A DNA stretch of 5,127 nt from the NCBI GenBank assembly GCA_023380515.1, contig JAMCRH010000100.1, forward strand, positions 1 to 5,127, in the 5' to 3' direction. Of the stretch, positions 4,570 through 5,127 are shown one piece after another (the stretch's first letter is position 1; each line of letters opens with the position of its first letter). The notes below the pieces were generated by a model that worked only from the letters and a program-made list of their open reading frames with translations, had not been told where the DNA came from and did not search any database. This DNA is from Gammaproteobacteria bacterium (GTDB lineage Bacteria; Pseudomonadota; Gammaproteobacteria; Enterobacterales; Alteromonadaceae). The position numbers and the translations under genes were made by a program.

Positions 4570-5127
4570 TTAGGTGAGTTGTCGCGATAAGTCGGTGGCC
4601 AATTTAGCGACAAATGCATAAATACTCAATTGTGGATTTGCACCCACGCTGGTGGGGAACAGCGAGCCGTCGAAGACCCAGCAATTTTGCAGCTGATGGT
4701 GTCGGCCGTCAGGGCGCGTGACGCTATTACGCGGGTCGTCGCCCATACGGCAGCCACCCATGACATGCGCGCTTGATAAGCGCACTTTTAATGGTTCGTA
4801 AGCAAGATTATCAAGAAGCTTTGCCAGTGCTTGCGGTGACGTAACATAGTATGCGGCGGTATGCAGCGGCATGACGTGGCTTGCGCCGGCTGCGAACTGA
4901 ATTTGACCCATATTCCAGAGTGCTTCGCGGACAGTTTGCCAAAGCGCAGCGTGGAGCGGATAGTTGAGTGTCGCATCGCCGTTACTCCGCAACTGTACTT
5001 GACCACCTTGGCAGTCGGGCAAAAAACCGTCGCGCATCAGTGCCAACATTATATTGGTGCGATCGAGCTGTTGCATGCGCAACCAATTCTCATCGCCCCA
5101 ACCCCCAATATTGGTCGCCACGTCATG
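4570..5127 (-). CDS. GMC-family FAD-dependent oxidoreductase, C-terminal part (5' end beyond the window)
   Basis: The last 185 or so residues of a glucose-methanol-choline oxidoreductase. The frame is open to the window edge (His-Asp precede the GTG at 5121), so this GTG is internal and the N-terminal FAD-binding Rossmann region lies outside. The GMC C-terminal domain is clear: a strand segment leading to FAAGASHVMPLH, then SSAHVMGGCRMG with the likely catalytic histidine (codon at 4767-4765), then VFDGSLFPTSVGANPQLSI, where the asparagine of ANPQ (codon at 4638-4636) is the usual second active-site residue. These enzymes oxidise alcohols using FAD. The substrate cannot be told; sterol, sugar, choline and long-chain alcohol dehydrogenases share this end. 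It is the upstream member of the operon with the heme oxygenase, which starts directly at its stop codon. Confidence 0.9.
   Translation of the reverse strand, partial: HDVATNIGGWGDENWLRMQQLDRTNIMLALMRDGFLPDCQGGQVQLRSNGDATLNYPLHAALWQTVREALWNMGQIQFAAGASHVMPLHTAAYYVTSPQALAKLLDNLAYEPLKVRLSSAHVMGGCRMGDDPRNSVTRPDGRHHQLQNCWVFDGSLFPTSVGANPQLSIYAFVAKLATDLSRQLT

Noticed and set aside
5119..5121. GTG at 5121 as the start of a 183-residue GMC protein.
   Set aside because: The frame stays open to the window edge and the protein would lack the FAD-binding half found in all GMC enzymes, so the gene is simply cut by the window.

Overview
The window looks like chromosomal DNA of a gammaproteobacterium, possibly a marine Alteromonadales or Idiomarina-type organism. 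This is inferred from a HemN very close to the enterobacterial type, a SirB2-family membrane protein, a YtfE-like hemerythrin and a bacteriophytochrome-type diguanylate cyclase locus. The exact taxon cannot be fixed by eye. Coding density is high, and no tRNA, rRNA, CRISPR array or insertion sequence was seen.

Layout. Positions 1-175 hold the upstream region of a hemerythrin gene, including a near-consensus sigma-54 promoter. At 176-709 (+) is a YtfE/RIC-like di-iron hemerythrin that lacks the usual N-terminal ScdA_N domain but ends in a cysteine cluster, followed by a rho-independent terminator. At 796-2160 (-) is hemN, the oxygen-independent coproporphyrinogen III oxidase. The 364-bp divergent intergenic region (2161-2524) carries an FNR/Anr-type site exactly 41.5 bp upstream of the predicted hemN transcription start, a cluster of three short inverted repeats, and a sigma-70-like promoter for the next gene. 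At 2525-2902 (+) is a four-helix SirB2-family membrane protein, whose terminator overlaps the end of the convergent locus.

Positions 2938-5127 (-) form one tightly packed operon, read right to left: the C-terminal part of a GMC-family flavin oxidoreductase (running off the window), a biliverdin-producing heme oxygenase, and a phytochrome-like locus. The last consists of a phytochrome PAS_2 domain that retains the biliverdin-type cysteine (C20) and a GGDEF diguanylate cyclase with intact GGEEF active site and RxxD inhibitory site. The GAF and PHY domains that normally hold the bilin are absent, and the two halves are in different frames. Restoring one base near 3547-3550 gives a continuous protein of about 320 residues.

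The most notable points are (i) the GAF/PHY-less, frame-split phytochrome cyclase sitting beside an intact heme oxygenase, which is either a decaying photoreceptor or a minimal bilin/PAS sensor; (ii) the sigma-54 promoter on a putative nitrosative-stress iron-repair gene with swapped cysteines; and (iii) the class II FNR geometry at hemN. The genes share a loose theme of heme and iron handling under low oxygen or NO (HemN makes heme, heme oxygenase degrades it, the hemerythrin repairs iron centres). That they work together is inference.
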